Below, piece after piece: positions 50,934 through 58,467 of a DNA stretch of 64,000 bases. The DNA comes from Paenibacillus baekrokdamisoli (GTDB taxonomy: Bacteria; Bacillota; Bacilli; Paenibacillales; Paenibacillaceae). Each line of letters begins with the position of its first letter. Positions within the stretch are counted from its first letter, which is position 1. The translations under genes and the position numbers were made by a program. The stretch covers positions 6,514,001-6,578,000 of the forward strand of contig NZ_AP019308.1 in assembly GCF_003945345.1 (NCBI RefSeq), read 5' to 3'. The notes under the pieces are model-generated. The model worked only from the letters and a program-made list of their open reading frames with translations, did no database searches and had not been told where the DNA came from.

Positions 50934-51341
50934 ATGAACAAAGTTTCTTTGGTAACCACGTTAATGCGAGTGGTGCTGGGTATATTATTTATCGCGCATG
51001 GTTACAGTAAGTTCCAAATGGGTCTTGGAAACGTGTCGGCGTGGTTTGAAAGTGCAGGAACGCCTGGATTCTTAGCCTATATTGCAGGTCCGCTTGAATT
51101 GTTTGGAGGCATCCTACTCGTTATCGGACTATTCACAAGATATGTATCCGCGCTTTTCATCATCATGCTGATCGGAGCTATCGTGACAATGAAGTGGTCA
51201 TTAGGCTTACTTGGTAGTGGGGGAACGACCGGCTATGAGCTGGACTTGGCTTATTTAATGCTTACCGTATATTTAATGGCAGCAGGTTCGACCCAATTAT
51301 CGGTTGATCACATTCTGTTTGGCAGAGGGAAACAGTCATGA
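50934..51341 (+). CDS. DoxX-family membrane protein
   Basis: A 135-residue membrane protein with four hydrophobic helices. It shows the DoxX pattern R-V-V-L-G-I-L-F-I-A-H-G-Y-S-K-F and G-P-L-E-L-F-G-G-I-L-L-V-I-G-L-F-T-R. Such proteins (MhqP/CatD-like in B. subtilis) are induced by quinones and thiol stress. ATG after TTGGAGGTTGGGAAA. Its stop overlaps the esterase start (ATGA). Confidence 0.88.
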   Translation: MNKVSLVTTLMRVVLGILFIAHGYSKFQMGLGNVSAWFESAGTPGFLAYIAGPLELFGGILLVIGLFTRYVSALFIIMLIGAIVTMKWSLGLLGSGGTTGYELDLAYLMLTVYLMAAGSTQLSVDHILFGRGKQS

Positions 51342-51982
51342 CACCTTTCTACGAGTACGACATTCATTTACCCGCTCAACTTGATCCAAACCGCAAGTAT
51401 CCGGTGATTTTCACACTGCACGGTAAAGGGTCCAATGAACGTAATATGTATGATCTCGTAGAACCGCTATCGGACGAATTTATTATTATCGGAATTCGAG
51501 GAGATCTTACATTGGGAGCAGGATACCAATATTATGAGCTGAAGAGCCTTGGCAATCCGATTCGCGAGACATTCGATAAAGCGATTCACGAGCTTCAATC
51601 ATTCATTAAGTATGCAACTGACCAATATCCAATTGATAGCTCCAGAAGGTATTTGCTCGGCTTTAGCCAAGGTGCAATCTTATCCCTTACACTTGCTTTG
51701 ACGATGGGTGTACAATTAAAGGGGATTGCTGCGTTGAATGGATATATTCCTGATTTTGTGAAAACGGAGTACCCGCTGATGATTCTTGAGCAGGTGTCCG
51801 TCTTTATCTCCCATGGGGAGTATGATTCTGTGTTTCCGATTCGAATCGGAAACGAGACTGCAGCTTATATGAAACAACGGACGCCATTGTTCTCCTATGT
51901 TACCTATTTATCAGATCACGGTGTCTCGGCAGACAATCAACGTGATTTGCTGCAATGGCTTGCCCAGGATGCTGGAATATAG
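51338..51982 (+). CDS. Carboxylesterase/phospholipase-type alpha/beta hydrolase (MhqD-like)
   Basis: A 214-residue alpha/beta hydrolase. Oxyanion region F-T-L-H-G-K-G-S-N-E, nucleophile elbow L-G-F-S-Q-G-A with the serine near residue 108, aspartate in H-G-E-Y-D-S-V-F-P, and histidine in L-S-D-H-G-V-S. This subgroup includes the quinone-inducible MhqD/YodD esterases. It overlaps doxX by four bases and is 41 bases from the SDR gene, forming one operon. Confidence 0.88.
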   Translation: MTPFYEYDIHLPAQLDPNRKYPVIFTLHGKGSNERNMYDLVEPLSDEFIIIGIRGDLTLGAGYQYYELKSLGNPIRETFDKAIHELQSFIKYATDQYPIDSSRRYLLGFSQGAILSLTLALTMGVQLKGIAALNGYIPDFVKTEYPLMILEQVSVFISHGEYDSVFPIRIGNETAAYMKQRTPLFSYVTYLSDHGVSADNQRDLLQWLAQDAGI

Positions 51983-52023
51983 CATTTATTTAACAAATTC
52001 GATCATGACAAGAGGGATCAAAC

Positions 52024-52812
52024 ATGGATCTTGGACTTGCAAATAAATCGGTTTTTGTAGCTGCAGCAAGTAAAGGCTTAGGCAAGGCCAGCGCCCTTGA
52101 ATTTGCTAAAGAAGGGGCAATGGTTACAATTGCCAGTCGAAGTATGGATCAGCTTGAACAAGCCCGAGAAGAGATATTTGCTTTGACGGGACGGGAAGTT
52201 ACGATCGTCCAAATGGATGTGATGAATAAAGATGATATCCGCCACGCCATTCAAATTGCAGCTTCGGCAGGTGGTGGTCTGGATATCTTAGTCACGAATG
52301 CAGGAGGCCCTAGGAGCGGGAATTTCGCCGATATGACCGATTCAGATTGGCAGCAGGGGTTTGAGCTTAGTCTATTAAGCACGATTCGGATGATCAACGA
52401 AAGCTTACCTTATTTACGCTTAGCAGATGGAGGGCGAATTGTGAATTTGGCATCTACCTCCATCAAGCTGCCAATACCGGGGCTTATTTTGTCCAATGTA
52501 TTTCGGGCAGGGGTTCAGTCGTTAACCAAGAGTTTAGCTGCGGAGCTGGCGCCAGATGGGATTCTGATTAACACCGTCGCACCAGGCAGAATTGCTACTG
52601 ATCGCATTACTGAACTCGATAGGAAGCGAGCAAACGACCGCGGCTTCTCAATAGAAGAGATACAGGCCGAGGCAGCTATGCAAATCCCCTTAGGACGTAT
52701 GGGCACGCCGGAGGAATTCGCTAAAATCGTTGTTTTTTACGGGTCATTTGCAAATTCCTATGTAACGGGGCAGACCTTGATTGTAGACGGTGGGATGATA
52801 AAAGCATTGTAA
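52024..52812 (+). CDS. Short-chain dehydrogenase/reductase
   Basis: A 262-residue SDR. The cofactor loop is A-A-A-S-K-G-L-G-K-A, a variant of T-G-x-x-x-G-x-G. N-A-G-G-P lies near residue 92, and the C-terminal D-G-G-M is present. The usual catalytic Y-x-x-x-K is not in the usual place: after the serine in N-L-A-S-T-S the sequence reads F-R-A-G-V-Q-S-L-T-K, so the tyrosine is replaced. This is seen in the 3-oxoacyl-ACP-reductase-like YvaG/bacilysin-type subgroup and may alter activity. Third gene of the doxX operon. Confidence 0.85.
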   Translation: MDLGLANKSVFVAAASKGLGKASALEFAKEGAMVTIASRSMDQLEQAREEIFALTGREVTIVQMDVMNKDDIRHAIQIAASAGGGLDILVTNAGGPRSGNFADMTDSDWQQGFELSLLSTIRMINESLPYLRLADGGRIVNLASTSIKLPIPGLILSNVFRAGVQSLTKSLAAELAPDGILINTVAPGRIATDRITELDRKRANDRGFSIEEIQAEAAMQIPLGRMGTPEEFAKIVVFYGSFANSYVTGQTLIVDGGMIKAL

Positions 52813-52867
52813 TTTCCGCTTCTTGATGCACGCATGGAGTTATTCGGATAACGCTATTTCAATTTTT

Positions 52868-52897
52868 GAACCGCTCTTATTAAAGGGCGGTTTTTCT
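52868..52897 (+). terminator. Terminator of the doxX operon
   Basis: AACCGCTCTT pairs with AAGGGCGGTT (one mismatch) around ATTA and is followed by TTTCTTTT. Confidence 0.88.
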
Positions 52898-52953
52898 TTT
52901 GCACGAAAATGGTAGAATAGGTACAAATGACGGTTTGGGTGGTGAGCAAAGCG

Positions 52954-53337
52954 ATGATTAAGCATGAAGGCATACATCATATTAGCCTGATCGTAACCGA
53001 TCTTGAACGGGCAAAGACGTTCTATGAACAGATACTCGGCTTGTGCGAGATTCTGCGGCCGCCGTTTGATTTTCCCGGTGCTTGGTATGGCATTGGTGAA
53101 GATGGTCAGCAGCTGCATCTCATTGTCCACCAGGGAGAAACGAACCGCGTAGGCGGGATTGATACGCGGGACGGTCATTTTGCCCTGCGTGTGAAGGATT
53201 ACGAAGAAACGATTGGGTGGCTTCAGCAGCATCATATAGCGCACAAGGCCAATCCTAACAGCATTACCGGGTTCGCTCAGATATTCCTGCTTGATCCGGA
53301 CCATAACGTGATTGAGCTTAATACCGTTAGAGGATGA
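52954..53337 (+). CDS. VOC (glyoxalase-like) family protein
   Basis: A 127-residue VOC protein with the fold's paired motifs: H-H-I-S-L-I-V-T-D-L-E-R-A-K-T-F-Y and L-H-L-I-V-H-Q-G-E in the first half, D-G-H-F-A-L-R-V-K-D and L-D-P-D-H-N-V-I-E-L at the end. H, H and E at fold positions would bind a metal. ATG 52954 starts at the usual point of the domain; ATG 52927 adds nine residues and cannot be excluded. Ends just before a bidirectional terminator shared with the convergent HxlR gene. Confidence 0.85.
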   Translation: MIKHEGIHHISLIVTDLERAKTFYEQILGLCEILRPPFDFPGAWYGIGEDGQQLHLIVHQGETNRVGGIDTRDGHFALRVKDYEETIGWLQQHHIAHKANPNSITGFAQIFLLDPDHNVIELNTVRG

Positions 53338-53355
53338 CTTGATCAATCGATATGC

Positions 53356-53401
53356 AAAGACGCTTGTTCCCCGCTGCTAATTCGGGAAACAAGCGTCTTT
53401 T
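53356..53401. terminator. Bidirectional terminator
   Basis: AAAGACGCTTGTTCCC pairs with GGGAAACAAGCGTCTTT (one bulge). It serves the VOC gene on the plus strand and the HxlR gene on the minus strand, whose stop lies inside the stem. Confidence 0.88.
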
Positions 53402-53769
53402 GTTCGATCATATTCTCTTCTCGCCTGCTTAACAGACGCATAATGATCAGTGGCCCATTGCTTGAATAAGCGCAGATGCGGTGTCATGGTTTGGCCAAGT
53501 GGTGTTAATGTATAGGTAACGAAGGGAGAGGCCGCCTCATGAACGTCACGGTTCACTAGCCCGTCTCTTTCCAGTTGACGGAGTGTCTGTGTGAGCATCT
53601 TCTGAGTGATTCCCGCGATTCGTCTTCTTATCTCTGCATATCGTTTAGTTCCGTCTTCAAGTGCATAGATGACAAGCGCTGTCCATTTGTTTGAAATGAT
53701 ATCGAGGACTTGACGATATGCGCAGGCCTCTATCGAGATGTCCGGATTCAAGATTTTCGCTTTTGCCAT
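53377..53769 (-). CDS. HxlR/YodB-family transcriptional regulator
   Basis: A 130-residue winged-helix regulator. It shows I-S-N-K-W-T-A-L-V-I-Y-A-L, R-R-I-A-G-I-T-Q-K-M-L-T-Q-T-L-R-Q-L-E-R-D-G-L-V and V-T-Y-T-L-T-P-L-G. The cysteine in S-I-E-A-C-A-Y-R is at the position used for redox sensing in YodB/CatR/HypR-type proteins. It is divergent from the zinc-type oxidoreductase gene and likely controls it; the quinone-type operon upstream may also be a target. Confidence 0.9.
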   Translation of the reverse strand: MAKAKILNPDISIEACAYRQVLDIISNKWTALVIYALEDGTKRYAEIRRRIAGITQKMLTQTLRQLERDGLVNRDVHEAASPFVTYTLTPLGQTMTPHLRLFKQWATDHYASVKQARREYDRTKDACFPN

Positions 53770-53801
53770 CCTAGTGTCCCTCCATTCATATGAAAATTTT
53801 G

Positions 53802-53856
53802 AGGTACTTTAAAGTGCCTACTTACATAATTTTAGTACATATAATATTGTATGTAC
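53802..53856. promoter_or_regulatory. Divergent control region with two palindromes
   Basis: AGGTACTTTAAAGTGCCT (53802-53819) is a near-perfect palindrome. GTACATA and TATGTAC (53835-53856) are perfect 7-base arms around 8 bases. Between them TACT-TACATAATTTT-AGTA resembles the TACT-N10-AGTA operators of YodB-type regulators. They lie between the hxlR-type gene and the oxidoreductase gene. Confidence 0.6.
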
Positions 53857-53882
53857 ATAGCCAATTGGAGGAGAGATGTAAC

Positions 53883-54896
53883 ATGAGAGCATTCGAAATT
53901 CAAAACGGTTTTGGTCTTAGCCATGTCGTAGCGGTAGAGCGACCGAAACCTACTCCCGGACCTGGAGAAGTACTGATAAAGATACACGCAGTGGCATTAA
54001 ACGCGAGGGATTTGGGTGTCATTAATGGAGTTTATAATCCCAATCTGCAGCATCCGCTAATTCCAACATCGGATGGTGTCGGTGTAGTTGTGGCCTTAGG
54101 AGAACAAACATCTCGCTTCAAAATTGGAGATCGTGTAAGCGGGATATTCGTACAAGGCTGGATTACAGGAGACCCTTCGGAGAAAGTGCTGAACCAGTCT
54201 TTGGGAAGTCCGTTAGATGGCATGCTCGCGGAATATACGGTTTTGCATGAGGATGGGTTGGTTCATGTGCCCGAGCATTTGACGGATGAAGAGGTAGCTT
54301 CGCTCCCTTGCGCAGGGGTTACGGCATGGCATGCCATTGTTACGGAGGGCAAGGTCAAAGCTGGTGATACCGTTGTCGTACAAGGTACAGGCGGTGTTTC
54401 CCTGTTCGCTCTTCAGTTCGCAAAGCTCCATGGTGCAGCAGTCATTGTGACCTCCAGCAGTGATGAGAAGCTGAAGCAATCGAAGAAGCTCGGTGCAGAT
54501 TACGGTATCAATTATCGCGACAACCCTGACTGGGACAAAGAGATATGGGAATGGACGAGTGGCCGCGGGGTAGACCATGTTATAGAGCTCGGAGGTGCCT
54601 CTACATTGAATCGTTCCGTTGCCTCCGTTCGGTTCGGTGGACAGGTAAGCTTGATAGGCCTCTTATCCGGGCATACCGTAGATGGCTTTAATATCATGCA
54701 TGCCTTTCGGAAGAAAGTGAGGCTTCAAGGAATCAATGTCGGCAATCGTGATATGTTTGAAGCTATGAACCGCGCGATCAGTCAGAACAAGCTTCGTCCC
54801 GTCATTGACCGTGTATTCCCCTTCGAAGAGTCAGTTGAAGCGCTGCGTTATCTAGCGGAAGGCAGTTATTTCGGGAAGATATGCATTAAATTATAA
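53883..54896 (+). CDS. Zinc-type alcohol dehydrogenase / quinone oxidoreductase (MDR)
   Basis: A 337-residue medium-chain dehydrogenase/reductase. Starts M-R-A-F-E-I, contains L-N-A-R-D-L-G-V-I-N-G and P-L-I-P-T-S-D-G-V-G-V-V-V, and the nucleotide-binding V-V-Q-G-T-G-G-V-S near residue 170. The structural and catalytic cysteines of true zinc alcohol dehydrogenases are absent, so it is more likely a zinc-free NADPH:quinone or enoyl reductase. ATG follows GGAGGAGAGATGTAAC; a longer frame to 53790 runs through the control region and is rejected. Divergent from the HxlR regulator, its probable repressor. Confidence 0.88.
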   Translation: MRAFEIQNGFGLSHVVAVERPKPTPGPGEVLIKIHAVALNARDLGVINGVYNPNLQHPLIPTSDGVGVVVALGEQTSRFKIGDRVSGIFVQGWITGDPSEKVLNQSLGSPLDGMLAEYTVLHEDGLVHVPEHLTDEEVASLPCAGVTAWHAIVTEGKVKAGDTVVVQGTGGVSLFALQFAKLHGAAVIVTSSSDEKLKQSKKLGADYGINYRDNPDWDKEIWEWTSGRGVDHVIELGGASTLNRSVASVRFGGQVSLIGLLSGHTVDGFNIMHAFRKKVRLQGINVGNRDMFEAMNRAISQNKLRPVIDRVFPFEESVEALRYLAEGSYFGKICIKL

Positions 54897-54984
54897 GAGA
54901 ATACTCCAAGATAAATGACACCCAAGATAAATGACTATTGACCAGCTTCCAATAAGAGGATATAATTCGTAGCAATAATCATAC

Positions 54985-55180
54985 ATGATCGAGCCTATGA
55001 AGAGCATCCAACTCGGAGGCGTTCTCGCCAAGAGGGATCAGGATTTGATTCCTTCTAAGTTAACCGGTACCGCCCGTTATCGCGGAACCAAGATGGAGAA
55101 TGGCTTGTTGCCCAAGCGTTCTCAAATTGGGTGGCATCGCGAGCAACGCTCCTCGTCCCAATCGGATGAGGGCGTTTTTT
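54985..55180 (+). promoter_or_regulatory. T-box riboswitch leader of serC
   Basis: The T-box is ATTGGGTGGCATCGCG at 55126-55141. The terminator is CGCTCCTCGTCC and GGATGAGGGCG followed by TTTTTT at 55147-55180; GAGCAACGCTC between them belongs to the antiterminator. Upstream, AACCGGTACCGCCCGTTATCG looks like the stem II/III region. Stem I and the specifier codon could not be placed with confidence, although a serine codon (TCC) occurs in the region and would fit serC. The gap from 54897 to 55214 holds only this leader and its promoter (boxes unclear; TATAAT at 54962 is a candidate -10). Confidence 0.75.
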
Positions 55181-55214
55181 GTGTTTTTACTCGTATATAT
55201 GGGAGGAACAGGCG

Positions 55215-56303
55215 ATGTCAAACAGACTTTTTAATTTCAATCCGGGTCCGGCTGCATTACCGCTTGAGGTTCTAATTCAGGCACAAGAGGAATTTGTAGA
55301 GTATCAGAACTTGGGCTTATCTCTAATGGAAATGTCCCATCGGAGTGCTGCGGTAGAGCAGCTGAACGAAGACACGCAGAAGCTTTTCCTTCAATTGCTC
55401 GGTTTGAAGAAGGGGTATCATGTTCTCTTCATGGGAGGTGGAGCGAGTACGCAGTTCGCCTTGGTGCCCCTGAATTTTCTTCCACCATATGCAGCAGCAG
55501 AGTATATTCTGACAGGCAGTTTCTCGGAAAAAGCATATTCGGAGGCTAAATTTATTGGTGCAGCCCGCCTTACAGCAAGTTCGAAGAATGACAAGTGGAG
55601 TAAAATTCCAAGCATGAATGAGGTAGAGATTGATCGAGCCTCCGCTTACCTTCACATCACGACGAACAATACAATCGAAGGATCGCGATATAACGAACTG
55701 CCGACAACAGGAGATGTCCCTTTGATTGCGGATATGACGAGTGATCTTCTAAGCCGCAAACTTCCGTTCCAGCGCTTTGCTATGATTTATGCCGGTGCTC
55801 AAAAGAATCTGGGCCCTGCTGGAGTCACCGCAGTTATCATAAAGGAAGAGATGCTGCAGCGCGCATCCTCCAGCATCCCTCAGATATTACGATATGAGAC
55901 CTTTGTGAAGCATCAATCTCTCTATAACACACCGCCAGTCCATTCCATTTATATGATGAAATTAGTATTGAATTGGACACAGAAACAAGGTGGTATTGAT
56001 CAATTGGAGCAGAGAAATACGGAGAAAGCCCGCTTACTGTACGATGTAATTGATGCTAGCGGCGGTTTCTATCAAGGAATCATCAATAAAGAGGATCGGT
56101 CGCATATGAACATGACTTGGAGAATGGCGAGTGAGGAAATGGAACAACGCTTTATTGCGGAGTCGGAACAAAATGGTTTTGAAGGATTGGCAGGGCATCG
56201 AAGTGTCGGGGGATTACGCGCTTCTTCCTATAATGCAGTCTCCCTTCAGGCTTGTAAAGCTCTGGCAGAATTCATGATTGAGTTCCAGCGGATGAATGGA
56301 TGA
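55215..56303 (+). CDS. serC: Phosphoserine aminotransferase
   Basis: A 362-residue class V aminotransferase that converts 3-phosphohydroxypyruvate to phosphoserine. Starts N-F-N-P-G-P-A-A-L-P-L-E-V-L, shows L-M-E-M-S-H-R-S, H-V-L-F-M-G-G-G-A-S-T-Q and the PLP lysine K197 in A-G-A-Q-K-N-L-G-P-A-G, and ends with V-G-G-L-R-A-S-x-Y-N-A. Length is that of SerC (360). ATG after GGGAGGAACAGGCG. The T-box leader ties its expression to tRNA charging, probably tRNA-Ser. Confidence 0.95.
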   Translation: MSNRLFNFNPGPAALPLEVLIQAQEEFVEYQNLGLSLMEMSHRSAAVEQLNEDTQKLFLQLLGLKKGYHVLFMGGGASTQFALVPLNFLPPYAAAEYILTGSFSEKAYSEAKFIGAARLTASSKNDKWSKIPSMNEVEIDRASAYLHITTNNTIEGSRYNELPTTGDVPLIADMTSDLLSRKLPFQRFAMIYAGAQKNLGPAGVTAVIIKEEMLQRASSSIPQILRYETFVKHQSLYNTPPVHSIYMMKLVLNWTQKQGGIDQLEQRNTEKARLLYDVIDASGGFYQGIINKEDRSHMNMTWRMASEEMEQRFIAESEQNGFEGLAGHRSVGGLRASSYNAVSLQACKALAEFMIEFQRMNG

Positions 56304-56361
56304 GTAGATTGGAAATTACGGCTGCTATTTAGTAAACTTAAGGGAAGGAGTGGATTAGGAC

Positions 56362-56778
56362 GTGGAAAATAAATTATTTACCGTACATGAGGCTAATGAG
56401 CTTCTCCCGCAATTGAAAGAAGATTTGCAAGCCCTAAGAACATTAGCTGATGAAATGGAAGATCAGTATATAGAGCTTCAGAAGCTGAAGGTGAAGCATG
56501 AACAGTCAACTGTACCCAAGAATGCTGTCAAAGACCCTTTCTTTGAGGCGGAAGGCAGGCTTGAATTCATGCGAGTTGAAGCCGATCTCTTGATTGAGAA
56601 CTTCACGCGAAAAGGCGTGCTGCTGAAGATGATTAATCCCGGTCTCATCGACTTTCCAACCATTATAGACGGTAAGGACGTTCTGATCTGCTGGAAGGAA
56701 GGGGAGGAACGTATTACCCACTATCACGGCTGGCATGATGGCTTTAACGGTCGCAGGCCGCTGCCCGATGCTGAATAA
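56362..56778 (+). CDS. DUF2203 protein
   Basis: A 138-residue soluble protein of the DUF2203 family. It starts F-T-V-H-E-A-N-E-L-L-P-Q-L-K, has a long helical segment (residues 15-55) and ends with the family's I-D-F-P-T-I-I-D-G-K-D-V-L-I-C-W-K-x-G-E and H-Y-H-G-W-H-D-G-F. Function unknown. Start is GTG with GGAGTGG and AGGA upstream. It is 58 bases after serC and may be cotranscribed. Confidence 0.88.
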   Translation: MENKLFTVHEANELLPQLKEDLQALRTLADEMEDQYIELQKLKVKHEQSTVPKNAVKDPFFEAEGRLEFMRVEADLLIENFTRKGVLLKMINPGLIDFPTIIDGKDVLICWKEGEERITHYHGWHDGFNGRRPLPDAE

Positions 56779-56793
56779 ACTTACTGCTTCGAG

Positions 56794-56836
56794 CGTTTTC
56801 AAAGGTGTTCTTGCACCTTCGAGGGCGCTTTTTTTG
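56794..56836 (+). terminator. Terminator after the DUF2203 gene
   Basis: AAGGTG and CACCTT form the inner stem, extended by GCGTTTTC and GAGGGCGC, followed by TTTTTTTG. Confidence 0.8.
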
Positions 56837-56839
56837 TTT

Positions 56840-57155
56840 GTTCAACAATTCAAAGATGTCAGTGAAGCCTATTGGGCAAAAGATGTGATTGATAGTTTAG
56901 CCCAATTAGGAGTCGTTAAAGGCTTTGAGGATCAAACTTATAAGGACGTTTCAACAACAAGATGGTCTTAACCAGCTGTCGAGATGTCACGACAGGAAAT
57001 GCCAACCCGCATCCCGAGATCGATCCGGAGGAAGCGCTGCCTCATGTACGGGTATATGCCACCGGTCGCAGCGACTATCTCAATCAAATCAACAACGTTC
57101 TTGTTTACCTTGGGGTTTTCTGCTCTTCGATGCCTTCCTCACTTGTCCTCTCGCC
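56840..57155 (+). pseudogene. Gene debris including an SLH-domain fragment
   Basis: From 56849 one frame reads F-K-D-V-S-E-A-Y-W-A-K-D-V-I-D-S-L-A-Q-L then G-V-V-K-G-F-E-D, which is most of one SLH repeat with no start and no C-terminal part. After it another frame reads N-A-N-P-H-P-E-I-D-P-E-E-A-L-P then V-R-V-Y-A, which I do not recognise. This looks like the leftover of a recombination that joined the serC region to the DeoR operon. Confidence 0.55.
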
Positions 57156-57917
57156 TTAATTCGCGATGATGACTTCCACGCCTTTGATCTGTTCCAAGAA
57201 CTCCAGATTCGCGGCTGAGTCCGTAATGATCGTATCGATCTGCGACAAGTTCGCGAACGTAGCCGTCGAACGTTTGCCCAGTTTCGTGTGGTCGACCATT
57301 GCGACGACTTTGTTCGCGTTGCTGGCCATTAATTTTTTCAGTTCAGCCTCGTAGACGTCGAAAACGGTCAATCCTTCCGTAATTGTGAAGCCGTGAGCGG
57401 AGGTGAAGAAGATGTCCGCATGAATCTGCGACAATAAATCTTTACCCAGCAGCCCCTCCAGATTGCTCGAGCCGGATCGCAATACACCGCCGATCACGAT
57501 GACGTTAATATGCGGATTGCGGTTAAGCTCTTGCGCCGTGATCAATCCGTTCGTCACGACCGTCAGAGATTCCATGTGCATTAAATTGGACACCAGTTCA
57601 AGCCCCGTCGTACTTGCGTCGAGAATAATGCATTGGCCGTTCTGGATTAAATCCGCTGCGGCTTTGCCGATCGCCATCTTCTCCGCGACGTTGATCTCTT
57701 GCCGGTTAGGCCGGAATGAGGTGTCGGTGAGCTGCTGCTTCGGAAGGACAGCCCCTCCATGTGTCCTCTCAAGCAAGCCTTCCTCCTCCAACGCCTTCAA
57801 GTCGTTCCGCAGCGTACCCTCGGAAACCTTCAAATCCGCCGATAGCTGTTTAATAGAGAGTTGTTTTTGCTTGTTGATGATTTGCACAATCTTATTTCTG
57901 CGCTCTAGAGCTAACAT
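57156..57917 (-). CDS. DeoR-family transcriptional regulator
   Basis: A 253-residue sugar-phosphate-responsive repressor. The N-terminal helix-turn-helix reads L-S-I-K-Q-L-S-A-D-L-K-V-S-E-G-T-L-R-N-D-L, then R-T-H-G-G-A-V. The C-terminal DeoRC sensor contains I-L-D-A-S-T-T-G-L-E-L and F-F-T-S-A-H-G-F. It is divergent from the ABC operon and probably controls it through the TCAATAAAACG repeats in the 550-base gap. ATG after CGGGAGGTCCT. Confidence 0.93.
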   Translation of the reverse strand: MLALERRNKIVQIINKQKQLSIKQLSADLKVSEGTLRNDLKALEEEGLLERTHGGAVLPKQQLTDTSFRPNRQEINVAEKMAIGKAAADLIQNGQCIILDASTTGLELVSNLMHMESLTVVTNGLITAQELNRNPHINVIVIGGVLRSGSSNLEGLLGKDLLSQIHADIFFTSAHGFTITEGLTVFDVYEAELKKLMASNANKVVAMVDHTKLGKRSTATFANLSQIDTIITDSAANLEFLEQIKGVEVIIAN

Positions 57918-57987
57918 AGGACCTCCCGTTGTAAACGTTATATGATCTGATTACTTAAATTGAGTCTACAAAAGTATAAAAAAATAA

Positions 57988-58229
57988 TCAATAAACGTCA
58001 ATGAAAATAAAATGAAACTCAATCGTTTGCAATATTTCCCGTAAATCCTCTGGAAATTCATTTGTTTTCATTGCTTTACTTTAAGAGTTATTCATAATGA
58101 TTTTGATTATATAGTATGGTTTTTTCTTTTTTGAGAGCGAAAAATTTTACCAAAAAACAAAGTGAGGCGCTTCTTTTTAATCTTTTTAAAGAAAAACGTC
58201 AATAAAACGTAAAATTAATCAATAAAACG
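57988..58229. promoter_or_regulatory. Candidate DeoR operator repeats
   Basis: TCAATAAAACG occurs at 58199-58209 and 58219-58229, exactly 20 bases apart in the same orientation, and TCAATAAACG at 57988-57997. DeoR-family repressors commonly bind such spaced direct repeats. The rest of 57918-58304 is AT-rich and without gene. Confidence 0.55.
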
Positions 58230-58304
58230 ATAATTTGTAAGTTAAAAATCACATGTAAATCAACAATACTTTGCAAAACTATTATACAAAACAACAATTT
58301 TCCG

Positions 58305-58361
58305 TTGACAACAAATAAAAACTATAATATGATGATGAAAATCGTGTTGTAAGCGCTTTAT
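58305..58361 (+). promoter_or_regulatory. Promoter and cre-like site of the ribose-type ABC operon
   Basis: TTGACA and TATGAT with a 17-base spacer (58305-58333). TGTAAGCGCTTTAT at 58348-58361 matches the CcpA catabolite-repression site TGNAANCGNWNNCW except for one of the last bases. Position just downstream of the -10 box suits repression by glucose. Confidence 0.65.
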
Positions 58362-58467
58362 ATTCTGGGTCTTGATTGTTTCGTTGGGAGGTGATCGCGA
58401 GCAGGCTGTCCACAAGAAAAGAATGTACGAAAATTTTTCCGAAATCATCTAAAGGGGAATAGTGAAC

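Noticed and set aside
57463..57945. 160-codon plus-strand frame opposite the DeoR gene
   Set aside because: Antisense shadow of a clear DeoR regulator; hydrophobic low-complexity translation and no ribosome site.
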